This document shows, one piece after another, positions 17,850-27,247 of a DNA stretch of 64,000 nt; positions within the stretch are counted from its first letter, which is position 1; every line of letters begins with the position of its first letter. A program made the translations under genes and the position numbers. Under the pieces are notes generated by a model. The model was not told the DNA's origin, ran no database searches, and was given only the letters and a program-made list of their open reading frames with translations. Source of the stretch: Candidatus Zixiibacteriota bacterium (GTDB lineage: Bacteria; Zixibacteria; MSB-5A5; GN15; PGXB01); NCBI GenBank assembly GCA_016933695.1, contig JAFGAL010000010.1, positions 1-64,000 of the forward strand, in the 5' to 3' direction.

Positions 17850-19286
17850 ATGAAACGCTTGATAATTACGCTGACGGCACTGGCGGCCGCGCTGACAATG
17901 GGCGCCGGGGCAGGTGCGGATGTGGTCAAATATGATCGTGCCGTGGATTACGGCGGTTACCTTCGCTATGACCCGTATCTGAGTGTCGAGGTGTGGACGG
18001 ACGACGACGAGTATTACGATGGCGAGAGCATTCAGATTTCATTCCGCGCCGATGAAGATTGTTTTGTCGCGGTATATAATATCGATTCGCGCGGCGACGT
18101 ACATCTGCTGTATCCGGTTGATCTCAATGATGACGTAAAGGTAGAGGGGGGGCGAATCTATCATATACCAGACAGTCAGGACGATTATGACCTGACGGTA
18201 CGCGGCCCGGAGGGGATCGAATACATTCAGATTATCGCGTCGCGCGAACCGATTCCGCTTCCGAACTGGGGTAACGGTTCGGGATTGTACTGCAACGATG
18301 ATCCGTACGACTACATGGAATTCATTAACGCATCGTATTTCGGCTGTGACTTCGGTTGCCGTCGGGCATACGATTTGGCATCGTTCGTGGTCAACGAGTG
18401 GAATGAGGCGTATTTCCGCCCGGTGTACGTGTATGACTACCCGCACTGGAGTATGTGCGGTTCGGTATTCATCGACTACCCGTTCGGCGCGTCGATTTAT
18501 ATCGACGGCATTTACTGGGGTTGTGCGCCGCTGTATATCCCCCGGATATACTACGGCTATCACTGGATTACGGTGTACGATCATTGGGGACACTGCTGGG
18601 AAGACCGGGTCACGGTGGTACGCCGACGGTCGGTGGTGATCGACGAGACGATCGTGCGCACCAAGGAGAACGTGAAATCACGCTATCGCGACGTGCGCGA
18701 GCGCGGGTATCTTAATCCGGTCAAGAACGGCTACCCGGAATACGAACGACAGGCGGCGACCAAAAAGGAGATTCGCCAGACCATGACCTCGACAACGTCG
18801 CGGTACTCGAGTTCGAAGATGTCAACGTCGACGTCGCGCTCCGGCGACAGTCGTTACACCGGCGAGTCGAGTCGTTCCCGAGGAACGTCGTACGACCGTG
18901 AAAAACTCTCAACCAGCTCGCGCCGGTCATCATCGAATGACATCCGTTCGACCCGCTCGGTAGGGTCTTCGGATCGTTCGACAAAATCGCGGAGTTCAAG
19001 CGGAAGCCGCGATGCGACGGTCGACCGAAAGTCATCGTCAAGCCGGTCGTCATCGTCGGACAAGTCATCGCGAAACTCGAGCCGTTCCTCGACAATACAA
19101 AAGTCATCCGGTACCAGCCGATCGGATTCGGGCCGGTCGCAGTCCTCGGGCTCTCGAAGCGGTTCGTCGTCAAGCGTGCGGAGTTCGTCAAAGTCGAGTG
19201 GCAGTTCATCATCGTCTTCGCGACCGAGTTCCTCGCAATCGTCGACGTCCTCCGGCAGTGAAAGCCGGACGCAACCGAAGCGATAA
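17850..19286 (+). CDS. Secreted DUF4384/PEGA-like protein with Ser/Arg-rich tail
   Basis: 478 residues. The signal peptide ends near GAGAD. A DUF4384 domain (about 45-135: SIQISFRADEDCFVAVYNID, then VHLLYPVD) and an aromatic-rich segment are followed by a PEGA-like surface repeat (about 205-240: GSVFIDYPFGASIYIDGIYW). The last 180 residues are a low-complexity Ser/Arg/Thr tail, positively charged and likely disordered. It is probably periplasmic or cell-surface, and the tail may contact peptidoglycan or anionic polymers. SD GAGGT 7-8 bases upstream. It follows the lipoprotein gene by 18 bases and is likely under the same sigma-54 type promoter. Confidence 0.8.
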   Translation: MKRLIITLTALAAALTMGAGAGADVVKYDRAVDYGGYLRYDPYLSVEVWTDDDEYYDGESIQISFRADEDCFVAVYNIDSRGDVHLLYPVDLNDDVKVEGGRIYHIPDSQDDYDLTVRGPEGIEYIQIIASREPIPLPNWGNGSGLYCNDDPYDYMEFINASYFGCDFGCRRAYDLASFVVNEWNEAYFRPVYVYDYPHWSMCGSVFIDYPFGASIYIDGIYWGCAPLYIPRIYYGYHWITVYDHWGHCWEDRVTVVRRRSVVIDETIVRTKENVKSRYRDVRERGYLNPVKNGYPEYERQAATKKEIRQTMTSTTSRYSSSKMSTSTSRSGDSRYTGESSRSRGTSYDREKLSTSSRRSSSNDIRSTRSVGSSDRSTKSRSSSGSRDATVDRKSSSSRSSSSDKSSRNSSRSSTIQKSSGTSRSDSGRSQSSGSRSGSSSSVRSSSKSSGSSSSSSRPSSSQSSTSSGSESRTQPKR

Positions 19287-19352
19287 ACAATTTAGTATTG
19301 ACTGGGAAATTGAAAGGACTATACTGAAGAAAGATCTATCGAGGGAACGATA

Positions 19353-19691
19353 ATGAAAGCACCGGTTATCATAGTGGCTATGCTGGCGGCGTTTCTACTG
19401 ACCACCACGGTTTCGGCGGTGGAGGTTCGTAAAACAGAGAAACCGTTGCAGGAAAAGCCGGTTCAGGTGCAAAAACCCGAACCGCAGAAAACTGAAGCGG
19501 ATGTCAAAAAAGACACGAGTTCGGGCGGAACGGCCGATAATGCCCAGAAACCGGTGCAGAAAGACTTCGATAATTTCGTAGATCGAAACAATAACGGCAT
19601 CGATGATCGAGCCGAGCAAAAGCATGAAAAACCGACTCCCGAAAAACAGAAAGCTCCGGCCAAAGACAAAAACCCTTCAGACTCTCTGTAG
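19353..19691 (+). CDS. Small secreted Lys/Glu/Pro-rich protein with calcium-loop motif
   Basis: 112 residues. A clear signal peptide (MKAPVIIVAMLAAFLLTTTVSA) is followed by a Lys/Gln/Glu/Pro-rich, probably disordered chain. It contains one DRNNNGIDDRAE loop of the thrombospondin-3/EF-hand-like DxNxxGxxDxxE type. SD GAGGGA about 7 bases before the ATG. It is third in the series after the lipoprotein and DUF4384 genes and is closed by a terminator. Function unknown. Confidence 0.7.
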   Translation: MKAPVIIVAMLAAFLLTTTVSAVEVRKTEKPLQEKPVQVQKPEPQKTEADVKKDTSSGGTADNAQKPVQKDFDNFVDRNNNGIDDRAEQKHEKPTPEKQKAPAKDKNPSDSL

Positions 19692-19709
19692 GTTTTAGCT
19701 TTTCTCACC

Positions 19710-19738
19710 AGGGCGTGGTTACCCCGCGCCCTTTTTTA
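19710..19738 (+). terminator. Rho-independent terminator
   Basis: agggcgtgg pairs with ccgcgccct around a short loop, followed by six T; ends the 16968-19691 gene set. Confidence 0.85.
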
Positions 19739-19746
19739 TTTATCCC

Positions 19747-19775
19747 TTGACAATGATACTGCTTTGTGGTTTATT
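19747..19775 (+). promoter_or_regulatory. Sigma-70 promoter of the hrcA operon
   Basis: TTGACA (19747-19752), a 17-base spacer and TTTATT (19770-19775). The start near 19782 falls inside the CIRCE element, so bound HrcA would block initiation. Confidence 0.7.
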
Positions 19776-19777
19776 TT

Positions 19778-19804
19778 TTGGCACTCTCAAGTTGAGATTG
19801 CTAA
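19778..19804. promoter_or_regulatory. CIRCE operator (HrcA binding site)
   Basis: TTGGCACTC, nine bases, GATTGCTAA. The consensus is TTAGCACTC-N9-GAGTGCTAA, with one change in each arm. It lies directly upstream of hrcA and overlaps the transcription start, as in other HrcA-regulated operons. Confidence 0.9.
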
Positions 19805-19840
19805 ACTTTTTGATTAAGTTGTTGTTTAAGTAGAAGTAAG

Positions 19841-20872
19841 ATGAGTTTTGAGAATCTGACAGATCGGGAAAAGCGGGTTTTGCAGAATCTGATCGTCCAT
19901 TACGTTCAGACTGCCGATCCGGTCGGTTCGCGGGTTATTGCCAACAAATACCGTATGGGGCTGTCGCCGGCGACTATCCGTAATACCATGCAGGATTTGG
20001 AGGAATTGGGCCTGATCGCTCAGCCGCATACGTCGGCCGGGCGTGTTCCCACGGATACCGGCTATCGGGTGTTTGTCGACACGCTGTTAAAAGCTGAACC
20101 GCTTACTGAAGCCGACCGGGGCAAGATTAAGGTCCTGATGTCGGGTAGTAAGGGGGGCATCGACGCCATTCTCGGCCAGGCCAGCAAGGTTCTTGGGGAG
20201 ATTACCAGTCAGCTGGGAATCAGTATCGCACCCAGATTCGATGAAGGGGTCTTGACCCGCCTTGATCTCATTCCGATTTCAGAAGGCAAAATTCTGGTGA
20301 TCATAGCGGTGAAATCCGGGCTGGCGCGGTCAATTTTGATGGAATTCGAATCGGGAATACCCATCGATGAATTACGGCAGATGGAATTAGTACTCAATGA
20401 ACGTCTCAGCGGTTTGACACTGGGGCATATCCGCAAGACAATCAGCGAACGTCTGGCCGATACCGGTCTGTCGCCGAAACTGTTGAAGTTGTTTGTAAAC
20501 GCGGAGTCGGAAATCTGGCAGGACCGAAACCAGAGTATCCTGCATGCCACCGGAACCGACAATTTGATCAAGCAACCGGAATTCGCCGACCGCGACAAGT
20601 TGTCCAGTCTGATGAAAGCGCTGGAAGAGAAAAAGGAATTAATTGAATTCATCAATTCGAAATCAATCGGCGAGGGGATTGTGATCACCATCGGCAGTGA
20701 AAACGATCTGGATCAGATGCAGAGTTGCTCGGTGGTGGCGTCGAAATACCGCGCCGGTAATGTCAGTGGGACAATCGGCATTATTGGCCCGACGCGGATG
20801 CCGTATTCCCGACTGATTTCGATTGTGGAATATACCGCCAAATCGCTGACGAAGGCATTGTCGGGATCGTGA
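19841..20872 (+). CDS. Heat-inducible transcription repressor HrcA
   Basis: 343 residues, typical length. An N-terminal winged helix (about 1-75, including GSRVIANKYRMGLSPATIRN) is followed by a GAF-like dimerisation core and the C-terminal IGIIGPTRMPYSRLISIV signature, which reads almost identically across the family. It binds CIRCE and represses the operon; activity normally depends on GroEL. First gene of hrcA-grpE-dnaK-dnaJ-prmA-rsmE, autoregulated through the CIRCE at 19778. The SD is weak (AAG before the ATG). Confidence 0.97.
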   Translation: MSFENLTDREKRVLQNLIVHYVQTADPVGSRVIANKYRMGLSPATIRNTMQDLEELGLIAQPHTSAGRVPTDTGYRVFVDTLLKAEPLTEADRGKIKVLMSGSKGGIDAILGQASKVLGEITSQLGISIAPRFDEGVLTRLDLIPISEGKILVIIAVKSGLARSILMEFESGIPIDELRQMELVLNERLSGLTLGHIRKTISERLADTGLSPKLLKLFVNAESEIWQDRNQSILHATGTDNLIKQPEFADRDKLSSLMKALEEKKELIEFINSKSIGEGIVITIGSENDLDQMQSCSVVASKYRAGNVSGTIGIIGPTRMPYSRLISIVEYTAKSLTKALSGS

Positions 20873-20880
20873 GGATTGCT

Positions 20881-21525
20881 ATGACCAAAGAAGCCGAACG
20901 CGATGAAAATACTGCGCCGGTCGAGGAAACGACGGCGGAAGAAAACAGCGACAAAATCGAAGTTGAAATACGAAATTCCAAAAACAAGGCGGAAGGGTCA
21001 TCGGAAACGGCGGAATCGGAAGAAAAACCGCTGACGCCGGAGGAAAAGACGGCGGCCGAGATCGCCGAACTGAAAGAGAAGCTAAACGCCGCGGAGGACA
21101 AATATCTTCGCCTGGCGGCGGAATTCGATAATTTCCGCAAGCGCACCGCGCGCCAGTACGATGAGATGGTCAAAGCCGCCAACCAGAATCTTATCTCGGA
21201 TCTGCTTGAGGTGGTGGACAATTTCCAGCGGGCGCTGGAGGTTGAATCCACCGGTTCCGACGGCGACTCTCTGCGCAAGGGGATCGAGCTGGTATACCAG
21301 AGTCTGTTCGGCATTCTGGAAAAACAGGGATTGGCGCCGATCGAGGCGATCGGCAAGGAGTTCGATCCGAATGTCCATGAAGCCATGATGCAGACACCGT
21401 CGGAGGAATACGCCGAAGGAATAGTTGCGCGGGAGTTGACGAAGGGGTATACGCTTAACGGCAAAGTGGTCCGGCACTCGCGGGTGGCAGTTAGCACCGG
21501 GCCGCCGGATGATGAAAACAAGTGA
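20881..21525 (+). CDS. Nucleotide exchange factor GrpE
   Basis: 214 residues from ATG 20881 (GAGGA about 5 bases upstream); a GTG at 20869 overlapping the hrcA stop is an alternative. A long acidic, low-complexity N-terminus and coiled coil (about 50-105, EFDNFRKRTARQYDEM) precede the conserved C-terminal beta domain (PNVHEAMMQTPSEEYAEG, then GYTLNGKVVRHSRVAVSTGP). It releases ADP from DnaK in the cytoplasm and acts as a dimer. Second gene of the CIRCE operon. Confidence 0.96.
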   Translation: MTKEAERDENTAPVEETTAEENSDKIEVEIRNSKNKAEGSSETAESEEKPLTPEEKTAAEIAELKEKLNAAEDKYLRLAAEFDNFRKRTARQYDEMVKAANQNLISDLLEVVDNFQRALEVESTGSDGDSLRKGIELVYQSLFGILEKQGLAPIEAIGKEFDPNVHEAMMQTPSEEYAEGIVARELTKGYTLNGKVVRHSRVAVSTGPPDDENK

Positions 21526-21595
21526 TAATGTCACCGAATGTTATTGAACATAGCAGATTCATATTGATAATTTACGGATGCGAAGGAGATAAAAA

Positions 21596-23539
21596 ATGGG
21601 CAAGATAATCGGCATTGATCTGGGCACGACAAATTCATGCGTGGCGGTGCTGGAAGGCAACGACCCGGTGGTTATCCCCAATCAGGAGGGCGGCCGCACG
21701 ACGCCGTCGATTGTGGCATTCACGAAGTCCGGCGAACGGCTGGTCGGCGCGGCGGCGAAACGTCAGGCGGTTACCAATCCGGACAATACGATTTTCTCGA
21801 TCAAACGTTTTATGGGACGTCGGCACGGCGAAGTCCAGGCCGAGGAAAAAATCGTGCCGTACAAAGTGAGTTCCGACGACAAGGGAGAAGTCGTCGTGAC
21901 GGTCAATGATGAGAACTATGCCCCGCCGCAGATTTCGGCAATGATTCTGCAGTCGTTGAAAAAGACCGCAGAGAATTATCTCGGTGGCGAAGTCACTCAG
22001 GCCGTGATCACGGTTCCGGCTTATTTTAACGACTCCCAACGTCAGGCAACCAAGGATGCCGGCAAAATCGCCGGACTTGAGGTCCTTCGCATTATCAATG
22101 AGCCGACCGCGGCATCGCTGGCATACGGCCTGCACAAGAAGAAAAATGAAAAAATCGCGGTGTATGATCTCGGCGGCGGAACATTTGATATTTCGATTCT
22201 GGAGCTGGGCGATGGGGTCTTTGAAGTCCGTTCGACCAATGGCGACGGGCATCTGGGCGGCGACGATTTCGATCAGCGTGTGATCGACTGGATGGCCGAG
22301 GAATTCAAGAAATCGCAGGGAATCGACCTGCGTCAGGATCGGATGGCCCTTCAACGCCTGAAAGAGGCGGCGGAGAAGGCCAAATGCGAACTGTCGACGA
22401 CGATGCAGACCAATATTAATCTGCCATTCATTACCGCCGATCAGTCCGGTCCCAAGCATCTTGATTTGACCCTCAGCCGGGCCAAGCTGGAGCAATTGAC
22501 CGAGGATTTACTGCAGAGAACGATCGGTCCGTGCCGTCAGGCCTTGCAGGACGCCAAACTGAGTGCGTCGGAAATCGACGAGGTGATTCTGGTCGGTGGT
22601 CAGACCCGAATGCCCAAGGTGCATGAGATTGTCAAGGACCTGTTCGGGAAGGAACCGCACAAGGGAGTCAACCCTGATGAAGTGGTGGCGATCGGTGCGG
22701 CGATTCAGGGTGGGGTGCTTTCCGGCGATATGAAAGACGTCGTCCTGCTCGATGTAACCCCGCTGTCACTCGGGATCGAGACACTTGGAAGCGTAATGAC
22801 GCGCCTGATCGAACGCAACACGACCATCCCGACCAAGAAAAGCCAGATTTTCTCCACGGCCAGCGACAATCAACCATCGGTGAGTATTCATGTCCTGCAG
22901 GGGGAACGTCAGATGGCGATCGACAACCGAACGCTGGGGCGGTTCGATTTGGTGGGGATTCCACCGGCGCCACGCGGTATCCCGCAGATCGAGGTAACAT
23001 TTGATATCGATGCCAATGGGATCGTGCATGTTTCCGCCAAAGATCTCGGAACCGGCAAGGAACAGTCGATCAAGATTCAGTCGTCATCGGGACTATCCGA
23101 CGAGGAAATCGACAAGATGGTCAAGGACGCCGAGGCGCATTCGGAAGAGGACAAGAAAAAAGAGGAATTGATCAAAGCTCGCAACGAGGCGGATCAGTTT
23201 ATCTATTCCACGGAGAAAATGCTCAAGGAGCAGGGGGACAAAGTCTCTGAAGATGAGAAAAAGTCAATCACCGAAAAAATCGAGAAACTGAGAGCGGCCG
23301 TTGGCGGTGATTCGGCCGAGGCGATCACTCAGGCCAGAGAAGAGCTAATGCAGGCGTCGCACAAGCTGGCAGAAGAAATGTATAAGCAGGCGGCTCAACA
23401 ACAGCAGGCAGCAGGTGGTGGTCAGACCGGGGCGAAACCGCAGGATCAGGATGCCGGACCGGAGCCGGGTGGCGCCCAGAAAGAGGACGGCGCAGTCGAT
23501 GCTGATTTCGAGGTTGTCGACGACGATAAGGATAAGTAG
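21596..23539 (+). CDS. Chaperone DnaK (Hsp70)
   Basis: 647 residues, full length. The ATPase domain (1-380) has [17 protein letters not shown], the phosphate-2 motif [18 protein letters not shown], and VGGQTRMP. The substrate domain carries [14 protein letters not shown] helical lid and a Gln/Ala-rich linker lead to the acidic end [13 protein letters not shown], which corresponds to the EEVD-like tail of bacterial DnaK. SD GAAGGAGAT 6 bases before the ATG. It is the central foldase of the operon, working with GrpE and DnaJ. Confidence 0.98.
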   Translation: MGKIIGIDLGTTNSCVAVLEGNDPVVIPNQEGGRTTPSIVAFTKSGERLVGAAAKRQAVTNPDNTIFSIKRFMGRRHGEVQAEEKIVPYKVSSDDKGEVVVTVNDENYAPPQISAMILQSLKKTAENYLGGEVTQAVITVPAYFNDSQRQATKDAGKIAGLEVLRIINEPTAASLAYGLHKKKNEKIAVYDLGGGTFDISILELGDGVFEVRSTNGDGHLGGDDFDQRVIDWMAEEFKKSQGIDLRQDRMALQRLKEAAEKAKCELSTTMQTNINLPFITADQSGPKHLDLTLSRAKLEQLTEDLLQRTIGPCRQALQDAKLSASEIDEVILVGGQTRMPKVHEIVKDLFGKEPHKGVNPDEVVAIGAAIQGGVLSGDMKDVVLLDVTPLSLGIETLGSVMTRLIERNTTIPTKKSQIFSTASDNQPSVSIHVLQGERQMAIDNRTLGRFDLVGIPPAPRGIPQIEVTFDIDANGIVHVSAKDLGTGKEQSIKIQSSSGLSDEEIDKMVKDAEAHSEEDKKKEELIKARNEADQFIYSTEKMLKEQGDKVSEDEKKSITEKIEKLRAAVGGDSAEAITQAREELMQASHKLAEEMYKQAAQQQQAAGGGQTGAKPQDQDAGPEPGGAQKEDGAVDADFEVVDDDKDK

Positions 23540-23577
23540 TTGCAGTTGTGTTTATTGCAATGACAATATAAAGTGTT

Positions 23578-24744
23578 ATGTTAATGGAGAAACGTGATTA
23601 TTACGAGGTTCTCGGAGTGGGACGGTCCGCGTCCGAGGATGAAATAAAGTCCGCTTATCGAAAGATGGCATTGAAATATCATCCGGATCGCAATCCCGGC
23701 GACAAAGGAGCCGAGGATAAATTTAAGGAGGCCACCGAGGCGTACGAGGTGCTCAAGGACCCGCAGAAGCGCCAAACCTACGACCAGTTTGGCCATGCCG
23801 GATTGAGCGGCGCCGGCGCCGGTTTCGGTGGTGCGGGATTCGGCGGGTTCGATTTGAGCGATGCCTTGCGGGCGTTTATGCGCGATTTCGGCGGATTCGG
23901 CGGCGGCAGTATTTTTGATGAATTCTTTGGTGGCGCACGTTCGCAGGAGCGATATAATCGCGGTGAGGATTTACGTATCCGTCTCGATCTGACGCTTGAA
24001 GAAATCCACTCGGGAGTTAATAAAACACTGAAAGTGAAACGTCTTCAGGCCTGCGACACCTGTGGCGGTTCGGGGCTGGCCCCGGGGGCATCGCGGCAGA
24101 CCTGTCCCGATTGCCGGGGAAACGGCCAGGTACGGACAATGGCCCGAACCCTGTTCGGAACGATACAGCAGGTGAAAACCTGTCCGCGTTGCCGCGGAAC
24201 GGGCGAGGTGGTAACCAACCCGTGCCCGAATTGCAGGGGTGAGGGGAGAATCGCAGGGACATCAAGTGTGAAAGTGCACGTGCCCGCGGGAGTGTCATCG
24301 GGCAATTACATGACACTCGAAGGACAGGGAAATGTCGGCCGCAATAACGGTTTGCCCGGCAACTTGGTGGTGGTTTTCGAGGAAAAAGAGCATAAGATTT
24401 TCACGCGGCAGGGCAACAACGTGATTTACCAGCTTCCAATATCGTTCACGCTGGCGGCGCTGGGGGGAGAGATTGGTGTTCCGACGCTCAATGGCGACGA
24501 AATGCTGAAAATTCCGCCCGGGACGCAGAGCGGCAAGGTGTTTAAACTGCGCAACAAGGGGATCCCGCATGTGAACGCCTATGGCAGTGGCGACGAGCTG
24601 GTGCAGGTGACGGTATGGACGCCGACCAAACTCAGTGCGGAGGACAGGGATTTACTGCAGGCGCTGAATCGGTCACCATCGTTTTCACCGCCTGAGTCGG
24701 ATAAATCGTTTTTCCGTAAATTGAAAGATTCACTTGGGTTCTGA
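23578..24744 (+). CDS. Chaperone DnaJ (Hsp40)
   Basis: 388 residues. The J domain (about 3-70) has [10 protein letters not shown] containing HPD. A Gly/Phe-rich linker ([12 protein letters not shown]) leads to a zinc-binding region with four CxxCxGxG repeats ([32 protein letters not shown]) and two C-terminal substrate-binding domains. It stimulates DnaK ATPase and delivers substrates. ATG 23578 is taken as the start; an ATG two codons later (23584) is equally possible, and neither has a clear SD. Confidence 0.97.
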   Translation: MLMEKRDYYEVLGVGRSASEDEIKSAYRKMALKYHPDRNPGDKGAEDKFKEATEAYEVLKDPQKRQTYDQFGHAGLSGAGAGFGGAGFGGFDLSDALRAFMRDFGGFGGGSIFDEFFGGARSQERYNRGEDLRIRLDLTLEEIHSGVNKTLKVKRLQACDTCGGSGLAPGASRQTCPDCRGNGQVRTMARTLFGTIQQVKTCPRCRGTGEVVTNPCPNCRGEGRIAGTSSVKVHVPAGVSSGNYMTLEGQGNVGRNNGLPGNLVVVFEEKEHKIFTRQGNNVIYQLPISFTLAALGGEIGVPTLNGDEMLKIPPGTQSGKVFKLRNKGIPHVNAYGSGDELVQVTVWTPTKLSAEDRDLLQALNRSPSFSPPESDKSFFRKLKDSLGF

Positions 24745-24746
24745 TT

Positions 24747-25634
24747 ATGGCGGGTTCAGGTTCCAAATCGGATCGCTATTTCGAAGCCCGCATCACTGTT
24801 CCCTCAACAATCCATGACATTGTCGGCATACATATCATGGAAAACTACGCCGACGGAATCACACTTGAGGATGATCCTCAGTCCGAGATGATGACAATTA
24901 CATTTTATGTGCCTGTCGGACGGGGCGTGGGATTCCGAGAGCAGTTGACATCGTTTATTAACGGCCTGAACTCCATGCCGCCGGTCAATCCAAACGCGGT
25001 GATGATTATGGAAGTGTCCAGCGATACATGGGAAACCGCCTTTCAGGAGGCGATAACGCCGATTGAAATCGACGGAGTGGTGATTCGGCCGCCATGGGGC
25101 GAAGAACTCTTTCCCGGTAAGACGGAAATCATCATCGAACCAAAAATGGCATTTGGCACCGGACATCATGAATCGACCCGGCTCTGTATGCGGGCGATGC
25201 TGGCGGGACTGAAAGCGGGAGATCGGTTTTTCGATCTGGGGTGCGGCTCGGGGATTTTATCAATACTGGCGGCGAAGCTCGGCGCGATTAAGGCGGTCGG
25301 AGTCGATATCGACGATGTGGCGGTAGACAACGCGCGTGAAAATGTCGAGATCAATCAGGTGTCGGACAATGTCGAAATCAAACAGGGATCGGTTGCGATT
25401 GCCGTGGCGACAGGGCCGTATGATTTTCTGGTTGCCAATATCCTTAAAAATGTTATCGTTGAACTTTTCGACAGTATGTGCGAAGCGGTTCGGCCGGGAG
25501 GGACAATCGTGCTGGCCGGTTTGCTTGAAGAGGAACAAGAGGATCTTTTGAATTTGATACCGCGCCGGGAAGATATGAAGTGTTACTTTCGTAAAGAGGG
25601 TGAATGGATTGCCGTTGAGGTGGTTATAGGATGA
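24747..25634 (+). CDS. Ribosomal protein L11 methyltransferase PrmA
   Basis: 295 residues. An N-terminal substrate-recognition domain is followed by a Rossmann methyltransferase core with MAFGTGHHESTRLCM, FDLGCGSGILSI (SAM-binding motif I) and the ANILKNVI motif IV. It trimethylates ribosomal protein L11 in the cytoplasm. It sits 3 bases after dnaJ, as in the Bacillus-type dnaK operon order, and overlaps rsmE. Confidence 0.94.
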   Translation: MAGSGSKSDRYFEARITVPSTIHDIVGIHIMENYADGITLEDDPQSEMMTITFYVPVGRGVGFREQLTSFINGLNSMPPVNPNAVMIMEVSSDTWETAFQEAITPIEIDGVVIRPPWGEELFPGKTEIIIEPKMAFGTGHHESTRLCMRAMLAGLKAGDRFFDLGCGSGILSILAAKLGAIKAVGVDIDDVAVDNARENVEINQVSDNVEIKQGSVAIAVATGPYDFLVANILKNVIVELFDSMCEAVRPGGTIVLAGLLEEEQEDLLNLIPRREDMKCYFRKEGEWIAVEVVIG

Positions 25635-26374
25635 TGTCAGTGTTTTATGTTCTGCCGGATCGGGTCGGCACGGAGGCGATTCTTATCGACGGCCAGGAGG
25701 CGCATCACTTACAGAAGGTAATGCGGATGAAAAAAGGTGAGCCGATTATGGTGGTCGACGGGATTGGTAACGCCTTTCGCTGTGAGATCGAAAAACTCGA
25801 GAAGAAAGTCGTGACGGCAAAAATCCTGACCCGCAGTCGCAATTTCGGTGAGCCCTTGACCCGGGTAACGTTGGCGGCGGGATTGTCGGTTGGGTATAAA
25901 TTCGACGACGTTATTCAGCGGGCGACAGAGCTGGGGGTGGCCAGGTTTGTGCCACTGATCACGGAAAAGTCGAAGGTGAAAATTGAGGACGAGAAGAAGG
26001 CTAAAGCCAAAGTCAACAGGTGGAATAAAGTCGCGGTGGCATCGATCAAGCAATGTGGCCGGGCATATTTGCCTGCAATCGAGACTCCAGTGACGCTGAC
26101 ACGGTTTCTGGAGACTCATGAGGATTTGGGCCGGGTATTGCTTTTCGATCCGAATTCCGGCGGCGTAGCGGTTCAGCAATTGGAATTGACGCGGGAAAAC
26201 GGCGGTTTGACCGTTCTGATCGGGCCGGAATCGGGGTTTTCGCGAGCGGAGGTCGATCTGGCCTGTGTCAGGGGGGCACAGATCGTATCGCTTGGGGGCA
26301 GAATTTTGCGAACCGAGAATGCCGCGCCGACGGCGCTGGCGGTGATCATGTATACATTGGGCGAATTCAGTTGA
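25631..26374 (+). CDS. 16S rRNA (uracil-1498-N3)-methyltransferase RsmE
   Basis: 247 residues, normal length. An N-terminal PUA-like domain (VLPDRV, then AHHLQKVMRMKKGE) precedes a SPOUT-fold trefoil knot with IGPESGFSRAEVDLA and LGGRILRTENAAPTAL, the family signatures. It methylates U1498 of 16S rRNA. The start overlaps the prmA stop (ATGATG), and either Met can serve. Last gene of the heat-shock operon. Confidence 0.95.
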   Translation: MMSVFYVLPDRVGTEAILIDGQEAHHLQKVMRMKKGEPIMVVDGIGNAFRCEIEKLEKKVVTAKILTRSRNFGEPLTRVTLAAGLSVGYKFDDVIQRATELGVARFVPLITEKSKVKIEDEKKAKAKVNRWNKVAVASIKQCGRAYLPAIETPVTLTRFLETHEDLGRVLLFDPNSGGVAVQQLELTRENGGLTVLIGPESGFSRAEVDLACVRGAQIVSLGGRILRTENAAPTALAVIMYTLGEFS

Positions 26375-26416
26375 TTCGGTTTTTTGCCGATACAACTGAA
26401 TATGGAGTTTATCTTT

Positions 26417-27184
26417 ATGTACATCTGGGTGATGGTGTTGGGACTGTGTATCGGTTCATTTCTCAATGTGCTGATTTATCGTCTCCCGCGTCATATCAGG
26501 ATCGGTTTCAGTCGTTCAACCTGTCCCTGTTGCCGGATGCCGATCAGGTTTTATGACAATATCCCGGTTATCAGCTACCTGCTGTTGGCCGGGAAATGCC
26601 GGTATTGCCGGGCGGAGATTTCGCCGCGCTACCCGATGGTGGAGCTTCTCACCGCCGGCATGTTCGTATGTTTCTTCTGGCTCTACGGGCTGAGCTGGCA
26701 ATTTGCGGTGTATGGGTTTCTGGGCGCAATCCTGTTAACCATTATTTTCATCGATGTCGAATTTCAGATCATTCCTGATTTACTGACGATTCCAGGCATG
26801 GTAATTGGGTTGGGGGTGTCGCTGTTGCCGTCGGGGATCGGCATTATCTCTTCGCTCATCGGCCTTCTGGTCGGTGGCGGGGTGCTGTATCTGATCGCAA
26901 TTCTGGGTGACTGGCTGTTCAAGAAAGAAAGCATGGGCGGCGGCGATATCAAAATGACCGCCATGCTGGGGGCGTTTCTGGGCTGGCAGAAAATCGTCAT
27001 TATCTTTTTCGCCGGAGCGTTTATCGGGTTGATTATCTCGGTGGTGGTGATGATGTTTTCCAGACAGGTGCGCTCATCGCGGATTATCCCGTTCGGGCCG
27101 TTTCTGGCCATCGCCGCGTTTCTGGCGATTTTGTACGGTGATGCCATCATCGCGTTTTATATTGAACACTTTTTCTTCGTATAG
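26417..27184 (+). CDS. Type IV prepilin peptidase (leader peptidase/N-methyltransferase)
   Basis: 255 residues. There are about eight membrane helices. The cytoplasmic loop after helix 1 has the two zinc CxxC pairs (CPCC and CRYC) and SPRYPMVELL. The active-site aspartates lie in FIDVEFQIIPD and the GGGD motif (MGGGDIKM). It cleaves prepilin leaders after Gly and methylates the new N-terminus. The start was chosen at ATG 26417 with GGAG 9 bases upstream rather than the upstream ATG or TTG in frame. Its likely substrates are the pilins at 57946-59996, 31 kb away. Confidence 0.93.
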   Translation: MYIWVMVLGLCIGSFLNVLIYRLPRHIRIGFSRSTCPCCRMPIRFYDNIPVISYLLLAGKCRYCRAEISPRYPMVELLTAGMFVCFFWLYGLSWQFAVYGFLGAILLTIIFIDVEFQIIPDLLTIPGMVIGLGVSLLPSGIGIISSLIGLLVGGGVLYLIAILGDWLFKKESMGGGDIKMTAMLGAFLGWQKIVIIFFAGAFIGLIISVVVMMFSRQVRSSRIIPFGPFLAIAAFLAILYGDAIIAFYIEHFFFV

Positions 27185-27247
27185 GCTGTCGCGGCCTATT
27201 CTCACTCAAACGACGCCTTTTCCTGACGATACTCACACTGGAGGCGT

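Noticed and set aside
18721..19290. 189-codon minus-strand frame antisense to the Ser/Arg-rich tail
   Set aside because: Low-complexity artefact of repeated TCG/TCA codons on the other strand.
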